Source: Actinomycetota bacterium
GTDB lineage: Bacteria > Actinomycetota > Acidimicrobiia > Acidimicrobiales > CADCSY01
DNA length: 64,000 nucleotides
Assembly: GCA_004366205.1 (NCBI GenBank)
Contig: SIRW01000110.1
Span: 32,771 to 96,770, forward strand
Direction: 5' to 3'
The notes under the pieces were generated by a model. That model saw only the letters and a list, made by a program, of their open reading frames with translations. It was not told the origin of the DNA and searched no databases. Numbering within the stretch: the first letter of the stretch is position 1; every line of letters begins with the position of its first letter. Positions 8,122-16,231 of this stretch are shown here, one piece after another. Made by a program: the position numbers and the translations under genes.

Positions 8122-11046
8122 ATGTCGGAGCAGACCGCCGCCCCGGACACCCCGCCGCACCGCTACACCGCCGCGCTCGCCGGCGAGATCGAGGACCGCT
8201 GGCGGGCGCACTGGGACGAGCAGGGAACGTTCCACACGCCCAACCCCACCGGCGCGCTGGCCGACGGGTTCGAAGCGGTCAAGGACCGCCCGAAGCTGTA
8301 CGTGCTGGACATGTTCCCCTACCCCAGCGGGGTCGGGCTGCACGTGGGGCACCCCCTCGGGTTCATCGGCACCGACGTGTGGGCCCGGTTCATGCGCATG
8401 CGGGGCCACAACGTGCTGCACACGATGGGCTACGACGCCTTCGGCCTTCCCGCCGAGCAGTTCGCCGTCGAGACCGGCCAGCACCCCCGGGTCACCACCG
8501 AGGCCAACATCGCCACCATGGGCCGCCAGCTGCACCGGCTGGGGCTGGCGCACGACCCCCGCCGCAGCGTGGCGACCACCGACGTGGCCTACGTGCGGTG
8601 GACGCAGTGGATCTTCCTGCAGATCTTCAACAGCTTCTACGACCCCGAGGCCGACCGGGCCCGGCCGATCAGCGAGCTGATCGCCGAGCTCGAGTCCGGC
8701 GCCCGCGAGCCCGCCGGTGACGCCAACCCCGGCGGGCGGCCCTGGGCGGAGCTGTCGGAGCTCGACCGCCGGCGGGTGGTCGACTCCTACCGCCTGGCCT
8801 ACCGGCACGAGGCCCCGGTGAACTGGTGCCCGGCGCTCGGGACCGTCCTGGCGAACGAGGAGGTCACCGCCGACGGCCGCTCGGAGCGCGGGAACCACCC
8901 CGTCTACAAGCGACCGCTGACGCAGTGGATGCTGCGGATCACGGCCTACGCCGAGCGGCTGCTGGCCGACCTGGACCTGCTGGACTGGACCGACTCGATC
9001 AAGCTGATGCAGCGCAACTGGATCGGGCGCAGCGAGGGCGCCCGGGTGCGGTTCCCGGTCGCGGGCCACGACGCCGCCGTCGAGGTGTTCACCACGCGGC
9101 CCGACACGCTGTTCGGCGCCACCTACATGGTGCTGGCCCCCGAGCACCCGCTGGTCGACCGCGTCACGGCCGCGGCCTGGCCCGACGGCACGCCCGACGC
9201 CTGGAGGGGCGGCGCCGCCACCCCGGCCGACGCGGTGGCGGCGTACCGGCGGGCGGCCTCCACCAAGAGCGACGTCGAGCGCCAGGTCGAGACCCGCGAG
9301 AAGACCGGGGTGTTCACCGGTGCGTACTGCGTGAACCCCACGAACGGGCAGGAGATCCCCGTCTTCATCGCCGACTACGTGCTGATGGGCTACGGCACCG
9401 GGGCCATCATGGCCGTGCCCGCCCACGACCAGCGGGACTTCGAGTTCGCCCAGGCGTTCGGCCTGCCGATCCCCGTCGTGGTGCAGCCGCCGGCGGCGTG
9501 GCTGGCCGAGCGAGGCGTGGATGCCAGCACCCCGGGCGAGCGCTGGCCCGAGGCCTACAGCGGCGAGGGCGTCGGCACGGGCTCCGCCAACGCCGAGGTC
9601 ACCCTCGACGGGCTGGCCACCCCTGAGGCCAAGCAGGCCATCACCCGCTGGCTCGAGGCCAGCGGCCACGGGGCCGGCACCGTCACCTACCGCCTGCGCG
9701 ACTGGCTGTTCAGCCGGCAGCGCTACTGGGGCGAGCCCTTCCCGATCGTCTACGACGAGACCGGCCTGCCCGTCGCCCTGCCCGAGGACCAGCTGCCCGT
9801 CGAGCTGCCCGAGATCGACGACTACGCCCCCCGGGTCGTGGCCGACGACGACGAGGCCCTCCCCGAGCCGCCGCTCGGCCGGGCCACCGACTGGGCCGAG
9901 GTCACGCTCGACCTGGGGGACGGCCCGAAGCGCTACCGGCGGGAGCTGAACACCATGCCCCAGTGGGCGGGGTCGTGCTGGTACTACCTGCGCTACCTGG
10001 ACCCCACCAACGACGAGGCGCTGGTCGACCCCGAGATCGAGCGCTACTGGATGTGCGGCACCCGCCCCGACGGCACCCCCGCCGCCGGCGGCGTCGACCT
10101 GTACGTCGGCGGGGTCGAGCACGCCGTGCTGCACCTGCTCTACGCCCGGTTCTGGCACAAGGTGCTGTACGACCTGGGCCACGTCTCCACGCCCGAGCCC
10201 TTCCAGCGCCTCTACAACCAGGGCTACATCCTCGCCGCCGCCTACCGCGACGAGCGGGGCGTGTACGTGCCGGCGGAGGAGGTCGAGGAGACCGAACACG
10301 GCTTCAGCTACCAGGGCCGGCCGGTCACCCGCGAGTACGGCAAGATGGGCAAGAGCCTGAAGAACGCGGTGGCGCCCGACGACATCATCGCCGACTACGG
10401 GGCTGACACCCTGCGGCTCTACGAGATGGCGATGGGCCCGCTCGACACCGACCGGCCCTGGAACACCCAGGACATCGTGGGCGTTTACCGGTTCCTCCAG
10501 CGGGTGTGGCGCAACCTGGTCGACGAGCACACCGGCGCGTCCCGGGTGACGGACGAGCCCGCCGGCGAGGGGACCCGCCGGGTGCTGCACCGGACCATCG
10601 CCGCCGTCACCGCCGACATGGCCGCCCTGGAGCTCAACACCGCGGTCGCCCGGTTGATCGAGCTGAACAACCACCTGACCAAGCTGGTGGCCGGCGCCGG
10701 CTCGACCCCCCGAGAGGTGGCCGAGCCGCTCGTGCTCATGCTGGCGCCGCTGGCGCCCCACGTCGCCGAGGAGCTGTGGCACCGCCTCGGCCACACCCAG
10801 TCGCTGGCCTACGAGCCCTGGCCCGAGCACGACCCCGCCCTCCTGGTCGAGCACGAGGTGGAGCTGCCGGTGCAGGTCGACGGCAAGGTCCGCTCGAAGG
10901 TGCGGGTGGCCGCCGACGCCGGCGAGGCGGCCGTGGAGGCCGCGGCGCGGGCCGACGACCGGGTGGCGGCCCTGCTCGAGGGCCGCCAGGTCCGCCGCGT
11001 CGTGGTGGTGCCCGGCCGCCTGGTGAACATCGTCACCGGCGGCTGA
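8122..11046 (+). CDS. leuS: Leucyl-tRNA synthetase
   Basis: This 974-residue class I synthetase charges tRNA-Leu. The HIGH-type signature appears as HVGHPLG after [10 protein letters not shown], and the KMSKS loop appears as KMGKSLKN near residue 750. The editing (CP1) domain follows the conserved segment [10 protein letters not shown] and contains [19 protein letters not shown] and [17 protein letters not shown]. The C-terminal anticodon-binding and LeuS-specific regions are intact. ATG 8122 (MSEQTAAP) is chosen as the first start giving the normal N-terminus; longer in-frame extensions run antisense over the ligase gene. Loop motif KMGKS has Gly in place of the first Ser. Confidence 0.97.
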   Translation: MSEQTAAPDTPPHRYTAALAGEIEDRWRAHWDEQGTFHTPNPTGALADGFEAVKDRPKLYVLDMFPYPSGVGLHVGHPLGFIGTDVWARFMRMRGHNVLHTMGYDAFGLPAEQFAVETGQHPRVTTEANIATMGRQLHRLGLAHDPRRSVATTDVAYVRWTQWIFLQIFNSFYDPEADRARPISELIAELESGAREPAGDANPGGRPWAELSELDRRRVVDSYRLAYRHEAPVNWCPALGTVLANEEVTADGRSERGNHPVYKRPLTQWMLRITAYAERLLADLDLLDWTDSIKLMQRNWIGRSEGARVRFPVAGHDAAVEVFTTRPDTLFGATYMVLAPEHPLVDRVTAAAWPDGTPDAWRGGAATPADAVAAYRRAASTKSDVERQVETREKTGVFTGAYCVNPTNGQEIPVFIADYVLMGYGTGAIMAVPAHDQRDFEFAQAFGLPIPVVVQPPAAWLAERGVDASTPGERWPEAYSGEGVGTGSANAEVTLDGLATPEAKQAITRWLEASGHGAGTVTYRLRDWLFSRQRYWGEPFPIVYDETGLPVALPEDQLPVELPEIDDYAPRVVADDDEALPEPPLGRATDWAEVTLDLGDGPKRYRRELNTMPQWAGSCWYYLRYLDPTNDEALVDPEIERYWMCGTRPDGTPAAGGVDLYVGGVEHAVLHLLYARFWHKVLYDLGHVSTPEPFQRLYNQGYILAAAYRDERGVYVPAEEVEETEHGFSYQGRPVTREYGKMGKSLKNAVAPDDIIADYGADTLRLYEMAMGPLDTDRPWNTQDIVGVYRFLQRVWRNLVDEHTGASRVTDEPAGEGTRRVLHRTIAAVTADMAALELNTAVARLIELNNHLTKLVAGAGSTPREVAEPLVLMLAPLAPHVAEELWHRLGHTQSLAYEPWPEHDPALLVEHEVELPVQVDGKVRSKVRVAADAGEAAVEAAARADDRVAALLEGRQVRRVVVVPGRLVNIVTGG

Positions 11047-11058
11047 GTTCGCGCTCGG

Positions 11059-11604
11059 TCAGCCGGCGGTGCGAGCAGCCGCGGCGCGCTCGGTCTCGGC
11101 GCCCTCGGTGACGAGGTGGCCGCGGCCGTCGTCGAGGTGGGCCCGCACGAACCACTGGAACTGCTCCAGCTTGTGGGCGTGGTCGACCAAGAGGCCCTCG
11201 GTGACGGGATCGAGCTCGCCCGCCGCGTCGATCGCCTTGCGCTGATCGGCAACGACGCCCTCGTAGACCTTGTCGATGGCCGCCAGGTGCTCCATGGCCG
11301 AGGCTCGGGCGAGGTCGTAGTCGTCCCACCGCCGGTGCCCGGCCACGTAACCCGGCGTGCCGACGGGGCTGCCGCCCAGGGCGGCGATGCGCTCGGCGAG
11401 CTCATCGGCCATGGCCCGGACCTCGGCCACGTGCGGGTCGAACATCTCGTGCACGCCGATGAAGTTCGGGCCGACGACGTTCCAGTGCACGTGCTTCAAG
11501 GTGAGCTCGAGGTCGATCATCGTGACCAGCCGCTCCTGGAGCAGGTCGCGCACCTTCTCGGCCGACTCGACGGGCATGCCCGGGACCGTGAAGCCCTTCT
11601 CCAT
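11059..11604 (-). CDS. dps: Dps-family ferritin-like DNA-protection protein
   Basis: The 181-residue protein has the Dps signature HWNVVGPNFIGVHEMFD followed by MADELAERIAALGG, giving the intersubunit ferroxidase ligands (two His plus Asp and Glu). Dps dodecamers oxidise and store iron, using hydrogen peroxide, and can coat DNA in stationary phase. ATG 11604 (MEKGFTVPGM) is preferred over a start 23 codons upstream because AAGGAG lies just before it. It converges on leuS with only 12 bases between stops. A 14-base perfect palindrome lies about 70 bases upstream. Confidence 0.9.
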   Translation of the reverse strand: MEKGFTVPGMPVESAEKVRDLLQERLVTMIDLELTLKHVHWNVVGPNFIGVHEMFDPHVAEVRAMADELAERIAALGGSPVGTPGYVAGHRRWDDYDLARASAMEHLAAIDKVYEGVVADQRKAIDAAGELDPVTEGLLVDHAHKLEQFQWFVRAHLDDGRGHLVTEGAETERAAAARTAG

Positions 11605-11670
11605 CGTGCATCCACTCCTTGTGGGTCTCGGTTCTCCGTACCTTCCACCTACCCGCCCGCCCGAGCGGCA

Positions 11671-11684
11671 CACCCTCGAGGGTG
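11671..11684. promoter_or_regulatory. 14-base perfect palindrome upstream of dps
   Basis: CACCCTCGAGGGTG is a perfect palindrome with no spacer in the 169-base gap between dps and the tRNA gene. It does not match the known DtxR/IdeR iron box. It may be an operator for dps or a small hairpin. Confidence 0.35.
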
Positions 11685-11773
11685 ATACACCCGGTTGGCA
11701 CCATCCCGACAGGTGTTCGGTGGGCGTGAAGTGGGAGCAACAGGTGCCGGCTGGTATGGTGAGCGCTCCCTTC

Positions 11774-11846
11774 GGGGGCGTAGCTCAGTTGGTAGAGCGC
11801 CACGATGGCATCGTGGAAGTCAGGGGTTCGAATCCCCTCGCCTCCA
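11774..11846 (+). tRNA. tRNA-Ala (anticodon GGC)
   Basis: A complete 73-base cloverleaf. The acceptor arm GGGGGCG pairs with CGCCTCC and contains the G3:U70 wobble pair that identifies alanine tRNAs. The anticodon stem CCACG/CGTGG encloses the loop ATGGCAT with anticodon GGC at 11807-11809. The T-loop reads GGTTCGAATCC. CCA is not encoded. A TATGGT hexamer at 11755-11760 could be the -10 element. No integrase or repeated 3' end suggests use as an attachment site. Confidence 0.97.
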
Positions 11847-11863
11847 CTCTCCGTGGCGAGGCG

Positions 11864-12286
11864 TCAGCCGCGGGCGACGGCGGGGCCGGGGGCGGTGGCC
11901 CAGTCGAGGCGGGGGACGTCGCCCCACAGGCGCTCGAGCTCGTAGTAGCGGCGGACCTCGTCGAGGAAGACGTGGACGACGACGTCGCCGTAGTCGAGCA
12001 GGACCCACTGGGTCTCGGCCAGGCCCTCGACCCGCAGGGGCGCACCGCCGCCGGCGGCCTTGACGCGGGCTTCGACCTCCTCGGCGATCGTGCGGACCTG
12101 GCGCGGGTTGGTGCCGCTCGTGACGACGAACCAGTCGACGATCGACAGCACCTCCCCCACCCCGAGCACGACGGTCTCCTGCCCACCTTTGGCCTCGGCC
12201 GCCCGGGCCGCCTCGAGGGCCCGGGCGCGCCCGCCGTCGTCCACGAGCGCGGTCGGTGGGCGCTGCTGCTGGTCGTGCTCGGTCAG
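11864..12286 (-). CDS. rsfS: Ribosomal silencing factor RsfS (probable CTG start)
   Basis: The 140-residue protein matches RsfS, which binds ribosomal protein uL14 and blocks joining of the 50S and 30S subunits when nutrients are short. Visible family segments are VVLGVGEVLSIVDWFVVTSG, the RQVRTIAEEVE helix and WVLLDYGDVVVHVFLDEVRRYY. No ATG exists at the expected start. A CTG at 12286-12284 overlaps the upstream stop as CTGA and has AGGAGG seven bases before it; the next candidate, GTG at 12244, has no ribosome site. I therefore choose CTG. The gene is last in the nuoF-pncA-pncB-nadD-LCP-rsfS operon. Confidence 0.9.
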   Translation of the reverse strand: MTEHDQQQRPPTALVDDGGRARALEAARAAEAKGGQETVVLGVGEVLSIVDWFVVTSGTNPRQVRTIAEEVEARVKAAGGGAPLRVEGLAETQWVLLDYGDVVVHVFLDEVRRYYELERLWGDVPRLDWATAPGPAVARG

Positions 12287-13563
12287 GTCCGTCCCTCCTG
12301 GTCGGCTGTGTCCGTCGCCACGACGGTATCGAGGAAATCGTGGCCCACCACCACGGTGAGCTCGACCACCTCGAGGCGCTGGCGGCTGCGCACCACCTCG
12401 CCGACGCCGAGGGCGTCGCGCACGGCGAGGGCGCCGGCGCGCACGCGCTGGTCGTAGTACACGATCTGGGTGGTGGCGTAGTCGAAGCGGTCGGCGTTGC
12501 CCACCAGCTTCACCTCGGCGCCGGCCGGCACCAGCCGGGGGGTCACCACCTGGGCGAGACCGGGTTCGCCCGTGCCGTTCAGGAGCTGGACCCGCAGGCG
12601 ACCGGCGGCGCCGGGCTCGTTGAGCCCGGGTGCCAGCCGGCCCATCAGCGTCGTGAGCTCCGCTGAGAGGACCCGGTACAGGTCGGCGCCGTCGGCGGCA
12701 CCCGCGGCGACGGGCTCGACCGGGGTGAGGTGGAGCTCGACGGGCCCCGTCGCCAGCAGCCTGACCGCGGCGGCGACGCCGGCCGCGGCCGCGCCCGTCG
12801 GGGCCGGCACGCCGGACCGGATGGCGTCGAGCCACGCCTCCCAGAACGCCTGGTGGCGGACGAGCCGCCCCAGGTCGGTCTCGTCCCCGCGGGCGGTGAG
12901 CAGCTCGTGGACCCGCTCGGCCGGGACCTCGGTGACGCCCCGCTCGAACAGCACCCGCACCCGCCCGTCGTCGCCGACGGCCTCGATCCGCTCCGGCACC
13001 TCGATCCGCAGGGCGCCGGCGGGGCGGACGAGGCCGGCCAGCGCGGTGGCGTCGAGCACGTCGAGGCCGCCCAGCGGGACCCCGAGCAGGTTCTCGGCCG
13101 AGGCCTGCAACAGCTCCACGCCGCCGAGCTGGGCGGCGTCGCCGATCCGCTGGAGCCCGAACGAGGGCACCTCGACCATGGCCCCGGCGGGGACGAGCAG
13201 CACGGCGCCGCCTCCCTCGCGGGCCGGCAGCAGCACGGCCAGCCCCCCGATGCGGCCGTCCGCGCCGGCGACGGCCGCCAGCACCGGGAGCACGGGCGGG
13301 TCGGCGGCGGACGTGCCCGGGGCCTCGCCACCGGCGTCGACGGCTGGGCGCGGGGCCGCCTCGCCGTCGAGGGCGGGCACGACCACCAGCGGGACCGAGA
13401 GCGCCAGGGCGAACAGCAGCACCACCCGCACCGCCGCCCGGCGCCGCTCGCGCCGCCGACGGCGGCGGGCGCGCGACCCGTCGCCCGCGGCGGGCAGCCG
13501 CACCGCCCGGCTGGCCGGCACGCGGGGACCGGCTGGCGGGGCGCTCGCGGGGGCGGCGGTCAT
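12283..13563 (-). CDS. LCP-like protein with LytR_C domain, catalytic motifs degenerate
   Basis: This 426-residue membrane protein has a basic N-terminus, one transmembrane helix (about residues 47-67), a divergent LCP-type domain (about residues 95-300) and a clear LytR_C domain (about 315-410) with RVQLLNGTGEPGLA and DYATTQIVYYDQ. LCP proteins attach teichoic-acid-like or arabinogalactan polymers to peptidoglycan. Here the arginine of the usual SIPRD-like motif is replaced (LLVPAGAM) and the RSD-like aspartate is missing, so catalysis is doubtful. An in-frame ATG at 13596 could add 11 residues; ATG 13563 (MTAAPASAPP) is preferred on sequence character. It lies between nadD and rsfS, a conserved actinobacterial order. 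Confidence 0.75.
   Translation of the reverse strand: MTAAPASAPPAGPRVPASRAVRLPAAGDGSRARRRRRRERRRAAVRVVLLFALALSVPLVVVPALDGEAAPRPAVDAGGEAPGTSAADPPVLPVLAAVAGADGRIGGLAVLLPAREGGGAVLLVPAGAMVEVPSFGLQRIGDAAQLGGVELLQASAENLLGVPLGGLDVLDATALAGLVRPAGALRIEVPERIEAVGDDGRVRVLFERGVTEVPAERVHELLTARGDETDLGRLVRHQAFWEAWLDAIRSGVPAPTGAAAAGVAAAVRLLATGPVELHLTPVEPVAAGAADGADLYRVLSAELTTLMGRLAPGLNEPGAAGRLRVQLLNGTGEPGLAQVVTPRLVPAGAEVKLVGNADRFDYATTQIVYYDQRVRAGALAVRDALGVGEVVRSRQRLEVVELTVVVGHDFLDTVVATDTADQEGRT
12294..12299 (-). promoter_or_regulatory. Ribosome-binding site deciding the rsfS start
   Basis: AGGAGG on the minus strand lies seven bases before the CTG codon at 12286 and inside the 3' end of the LCP gene. It supports translational coupling and non-canonical CTG initiation of rsfS. 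Confidence 0.6.
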
Positions 13564-13648
13564 CTCGCGCAACGCTACCGAGCGGGGGCAGCGCATCGGG
13601 GGACCGCGTCGCCGGCGGGGCCGGCGGCCGCGCCGGCGCGCCGGCGGG

Positions 13649-14233
13649 TCAGCGGTACAGGCCGCGGCGGCGGATGACGTCGATCACCGGCTCGGTGACG
13701 AGGTAGTCGAGCGGGCGGCCGTCGGCGAACCGGGCCCGCAGGTCGGTGCTCGACACCTCCAGGCGGGGCACCTCGACGCTGAGGCCCTGCCAGCCGGCCG
13801 GCAGGCCGGTGGCGCCGGCGGCACCGGGCCGCTCGACCACGACGATCGTGCAGAGCCCCGGCAGGTCGGCGGCGCGCTCCCACGACTCGAGCCCGGCGGC
13901 GGCGTCGCTCCCGAGGATGAGGAACAGCTCGGCACCCGGGTGCTGCTCGCGCAGGGCGATCAGGGTGTCGGCGGTGTAGGAGTCGCCGCCCCGGTCGATC
14001 TCGATGCGGCTCGCCTCGAGGCCGTCGACGTCGGCGACGGCGGCCTCCACCATGGCGAAGCGGTCTTCGGCAGAGGTGATCGACCGGTCGGCCTTCTGCC
14101 ACGGGACGTTGGCGACCACCAGCAGCACCCGGTCGAGCCCCAGCTCGTGGCGGACGTTCACCGCCGTGACCAGGTGGCCGACGTGCACGGGGTCGAACGT
14201 GCCCCCGAACACGCCGATGCGCTCGTGCCCCAC
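13649..14233 (-). CDS. nadD: Nicotinate-nucleotide adenylyltransferase
   Basis: The 194-residue enzyme joins ATP and nicotinate mononucleotide to give nicotinate adenine dinucleotide. The nucleotidyltransferase motif GGTFDPVHVGH is at the N-terminus and the C-terminal SSTDLR motif is intact. GTG 14233 is chosen because GAGGAG lies six bases before it; a longer in-frame GTG at 14251 has no ribosome site and would overlap pncB. It directly follows pncB and pncA, so three consecutive steps of NAD salvage are encoded together. Confidence 0.92.
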   Translation of the reverse strand: MGHERIGVFGGTFDPVHVGHLVTAVNVRHELGLDRVLLVVANVPWQKADRSITSAEDRFAMVEAAVADVDGLEASRIEIDRGGDSYTADTLIALREQHPGAELFLILGSDAAAGLESWERAADLPGLCTIVVVERPGAAGATGLPAGWQGLSVEVPRLEVSSTDLRARFADGRPLDYLVTEPVIDVIRRRGLYR

Positions 14234-14239
14234 CGCCGG

Positions 14240-14245
14240 CTCCTC
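14240..14245 (-). promoter_or_regulatory. Ribosome-binding site deciding the nadD start
   Basis: GAGGAG on the minus strand, six bases before GTG 14233, overlaps the end of pncB. It favours the shorter nadD start over the GTG at 14251. Confidence 0.55.
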
Positions 14246-15614
14246 AGGCACCGGCCGGGGCGCCCCGGCGGTGCGCCGCCCGCAGCTCGTCCTGCACCGC
14301 CTTGAGCCCCGGCGACAGCTCGACGGGGTAGGCGCCGGGGGCGGCGTCGAGCCGGCGGAGGCCCACGGGCAGCTCGGCGACCGCCTCCCGGCACCGCTCC
14401 CGGATCTCGCCGAGGTCCCGGGCCGGGCCCGTCCGCCGCCCAGCCCGCACCACCGGTGTGAGGAGCGGGGTGCCGGGGACCCCGGCCTCGCCCTCGAGGG
14501 CGATCACGTCGCCCGCCAGCTCGCCGCCAGCCCGCCGCCGGTGCACCTGCTTGCGGCCGGGCAGCGTCGCCTTCTCGGCGGACAGCTTGATGCGGGGCCC
14601 GTCGGCGGCCTCGGCGAGCTTGTAGACCACCCCGAGGTACGGCGCGTCGGCGCTGGTGCCCAGCTGCGTGCCCACGCCGAAGGCGTCGACCGGCGCGCCG
14701 GCGGCGACCAGCTCGGCGATGCGCCACTCGTCGAGGTCCCCAGAGGCGAAGATCCGCACGTCGGGGAAACCGCCCTCGTCGAGGATGGCCCGTACGGACC
14801 GGCTCAGGAATTCGAGGTCGCCGGAGTCGAGCCGCACCGCCCCCACCCGCCGGCCCTCGGCGGCCAGCTCGCCGGCGACCTGCACGACCCGCCGCGCGCC
14901 CTCCTCGGTGTCGTAGGTGTCGATCAGCAGCGTGGTGCCGTCGAAGTCGCGGGCGAAGGCCCGGAACGCCGCCAGCTCGTCGTCGAAGCGCATGACGTAG
15001 GAGTGCGCCATCGTGCCGGCGACCGGCACGCCCCACGCCCGCCCGCCCAGCACGAGCGAGGTGCCGCTCGCCCCGCCGATGACGGCGGCCCGGCTGGCTT
15101 TGAGGGCGGCGTCGGCGCCGTGGTCGCGGCGGGCCGAGAAGTCGACCCAGCTGCGGCCGTCGCCGCAGGCGAGGCTGACGCGGGCGGCCTTGGAGGCCAC
15201 CATCGTCTGGAAGCCCACGCAGTTCAGGAGGAACGTCTCGACGAGCTGGGCCTCGACCAGCGGCGCCGTGACCCGCAGGATCGGCTCCTGCCCGAACACG
15301 AGCTCGCCCTCGGGCACGGCCCACACGTCGCCGGTGAAGCGCAGCTCGCGCAACCGCTCCAGGAACGGGTCGGGGAACATCCCCAGGCTCCGCAGGTAGC
15401 CGACGGCGTCGCCGTCGAAGCGGAGCCGCTCGAGGTAGCGGAGGGCCTGCTCGAGCCCGGCGGCCACGAGGAACGAGCGCCGGTCGGGCAGGCGGCGCAC
15501 GAACAGGTCGAACGTGGCGGGCTCGTCCAGGCCCCGGGCGTGGTAGCTCGCCGCCATCGTGAGCTCGTACAGGTCGGTGACGAGGGCGGCGTTGTCGTCG
15601 TCGACCCAGGCCAT
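14244..15614 (-). CDS. pncB: Nicotinate phosphoribosyltransferase
   Basis: This 456-residue enzyme converts nicotinate and PRPP to nicotinate mononucleotide. Typical segments are ALVTDLYELTMAASY at the N-terminus, the FSARRDHGADAA substrate loop, the GTMAHSYVMRF segment with the phosphorylated-histidine site, and VRLDSGDLEFLS. ATG 15614 (MAWVDDDN) is chosen; an upstream in-frame start would overlap pncA. The stop lies 10 bases before the nadD start and the ATG lies seven bases after the pncA stop. Confidence 0.95.
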   Translation of the reverse strand: MAWVDDDNAALVTDLYELTMAASYHARGLDEPATFDLFVRRLPDRRSFLVAAGLEQALRYLERLRFDGDAVGYLRSLGMFPDPFLERLRELRFTGDVWAVPEGELVFGQEPILRVTAPLVEAQLVETFLLNCVGFQTMVASKAARVSLACGDGRSWVDFSARRDHGADAALKASRAAVIGGASGTSLVLGGRAWGVPVAGTMAHSYVMRFDDELAAFRAFARDFDGTTLLIDTYDTEEGARRVVQVAGELAAEGRRVGAVRLDSGDLEFLSRSVRAILDEGGFPDVRIFASGDLDEWRIAELVAAGAPVDAFGVGTQLGTSADAPYLGVVYKLAEAADGPRIKLSAEKATLPGRKQVHRRRAGGELAGDVIALEGEAGVPGTPLLTPVVRAGRRTGPARDLGEIRERCREAVAELPVGLRRLDAAPGAYPVELSPGLKAVQDELRAAHRRGAPAGA

Positions 15615-15621
15615 GGGCCGC

Positions 15622-16206
15622 TCAGCGGAGGCGGGCGCCGGCCGCCGCCAGCGCGCGCAACGCCCGCTCACCGTCCCCCGGCTCGAGGTCGACGGCGCGG
15701 ATCCCCTCGGTGAGCACCTCGGTGGCGAACCCGCGCGCCACGGCGTCGAGCGCCGTGTCCTTCACGCAGTAGTCGGTGGCCAGGCCGAGCACCACGACCC
15801 GCTCGATCCCCCGGTCGCGCAGCAGCCGCTCGAGCAGCGTGTCGGACTCCTCGCCGCTCTCCGGGTCGCGAACGGTGAACCCCGAGTAGCCGTCCTCGCC
15901 GCCCGTGCCCTTGCGCACGACCTCGCCGCCGGCGTCCAGGTCGGGGTGCAGCGCGGCGCCCCACGTGTCGCGGACGCAGTGCACCGGCCAGGTGCCGCCG
16001 TCCTTTTCGAAGTGCGGGGTGTCGGGGGGGTGCCAGTCCTGGGTGAACACCACGAGCGCGCCCGCCTCCCGCGCCCGGGCGATCTCGCGGTTGGCGACCG
16101 CCACGACCTCCTCGCCGCCCCGCACGTAGAGGCTTCCGGCAGGGTCGGCGAAGTCGTTCTGCACGTCGACCACGATCAACGCCGTTCGGTCGTCGTAGGC
16201 GGCCAT
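15622..16206 (-). CDS. pncA: Nicotinamidase / pyrazinamidase
   Basis: The 194-residue enzyme hydrolyses nicotinamide to nicotinate and ammonia. The catalytic triad is visible as Asp in VVDVQNDF, Lys in VVRKGTGG and Cys in ATDYCVKDTA. The metal ligands lie in DWHPPDTPHF, and WPVHC is also conserved. It sits directly upstream of pncB in the same operon, which makes the salvage role firm. Confidence 0.95.
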   Translation of the reverse strand: MAAYDDRTALIVVDVQNDFADPAGSLYVRGGEEVVAVANREIARAREAGALVVFTQDWHPPDTPHFEKDGGTWPVHCVRDTWGAALHPDLDAGGEVVRKGTGGEDGYSGFTVRDPESGEESDTLLERLLRDRGIERVVVLGLATDYCVKDTALDAVARGFATEVLTEGIRAVDLEPGDGERALRALAAAGARLR

Positions 16207-16231
16207 GACGCCACCCTACCGACGGGCAGCG

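Noticed and set aside
11774..11846. tRNA-Ala as an integration site of a genomic island
   Set aside because: No integrase gene and no direct repeat of the tRNA 3' end is visible in the window, and flanking genes are housekeeping.
14234..14251. Longer nadD start at GTG 14251
   Set aside because: It has no ribosome site and would overlap pncB by eight bases, whereas GTG 14233 has GAGGAG at six bases.
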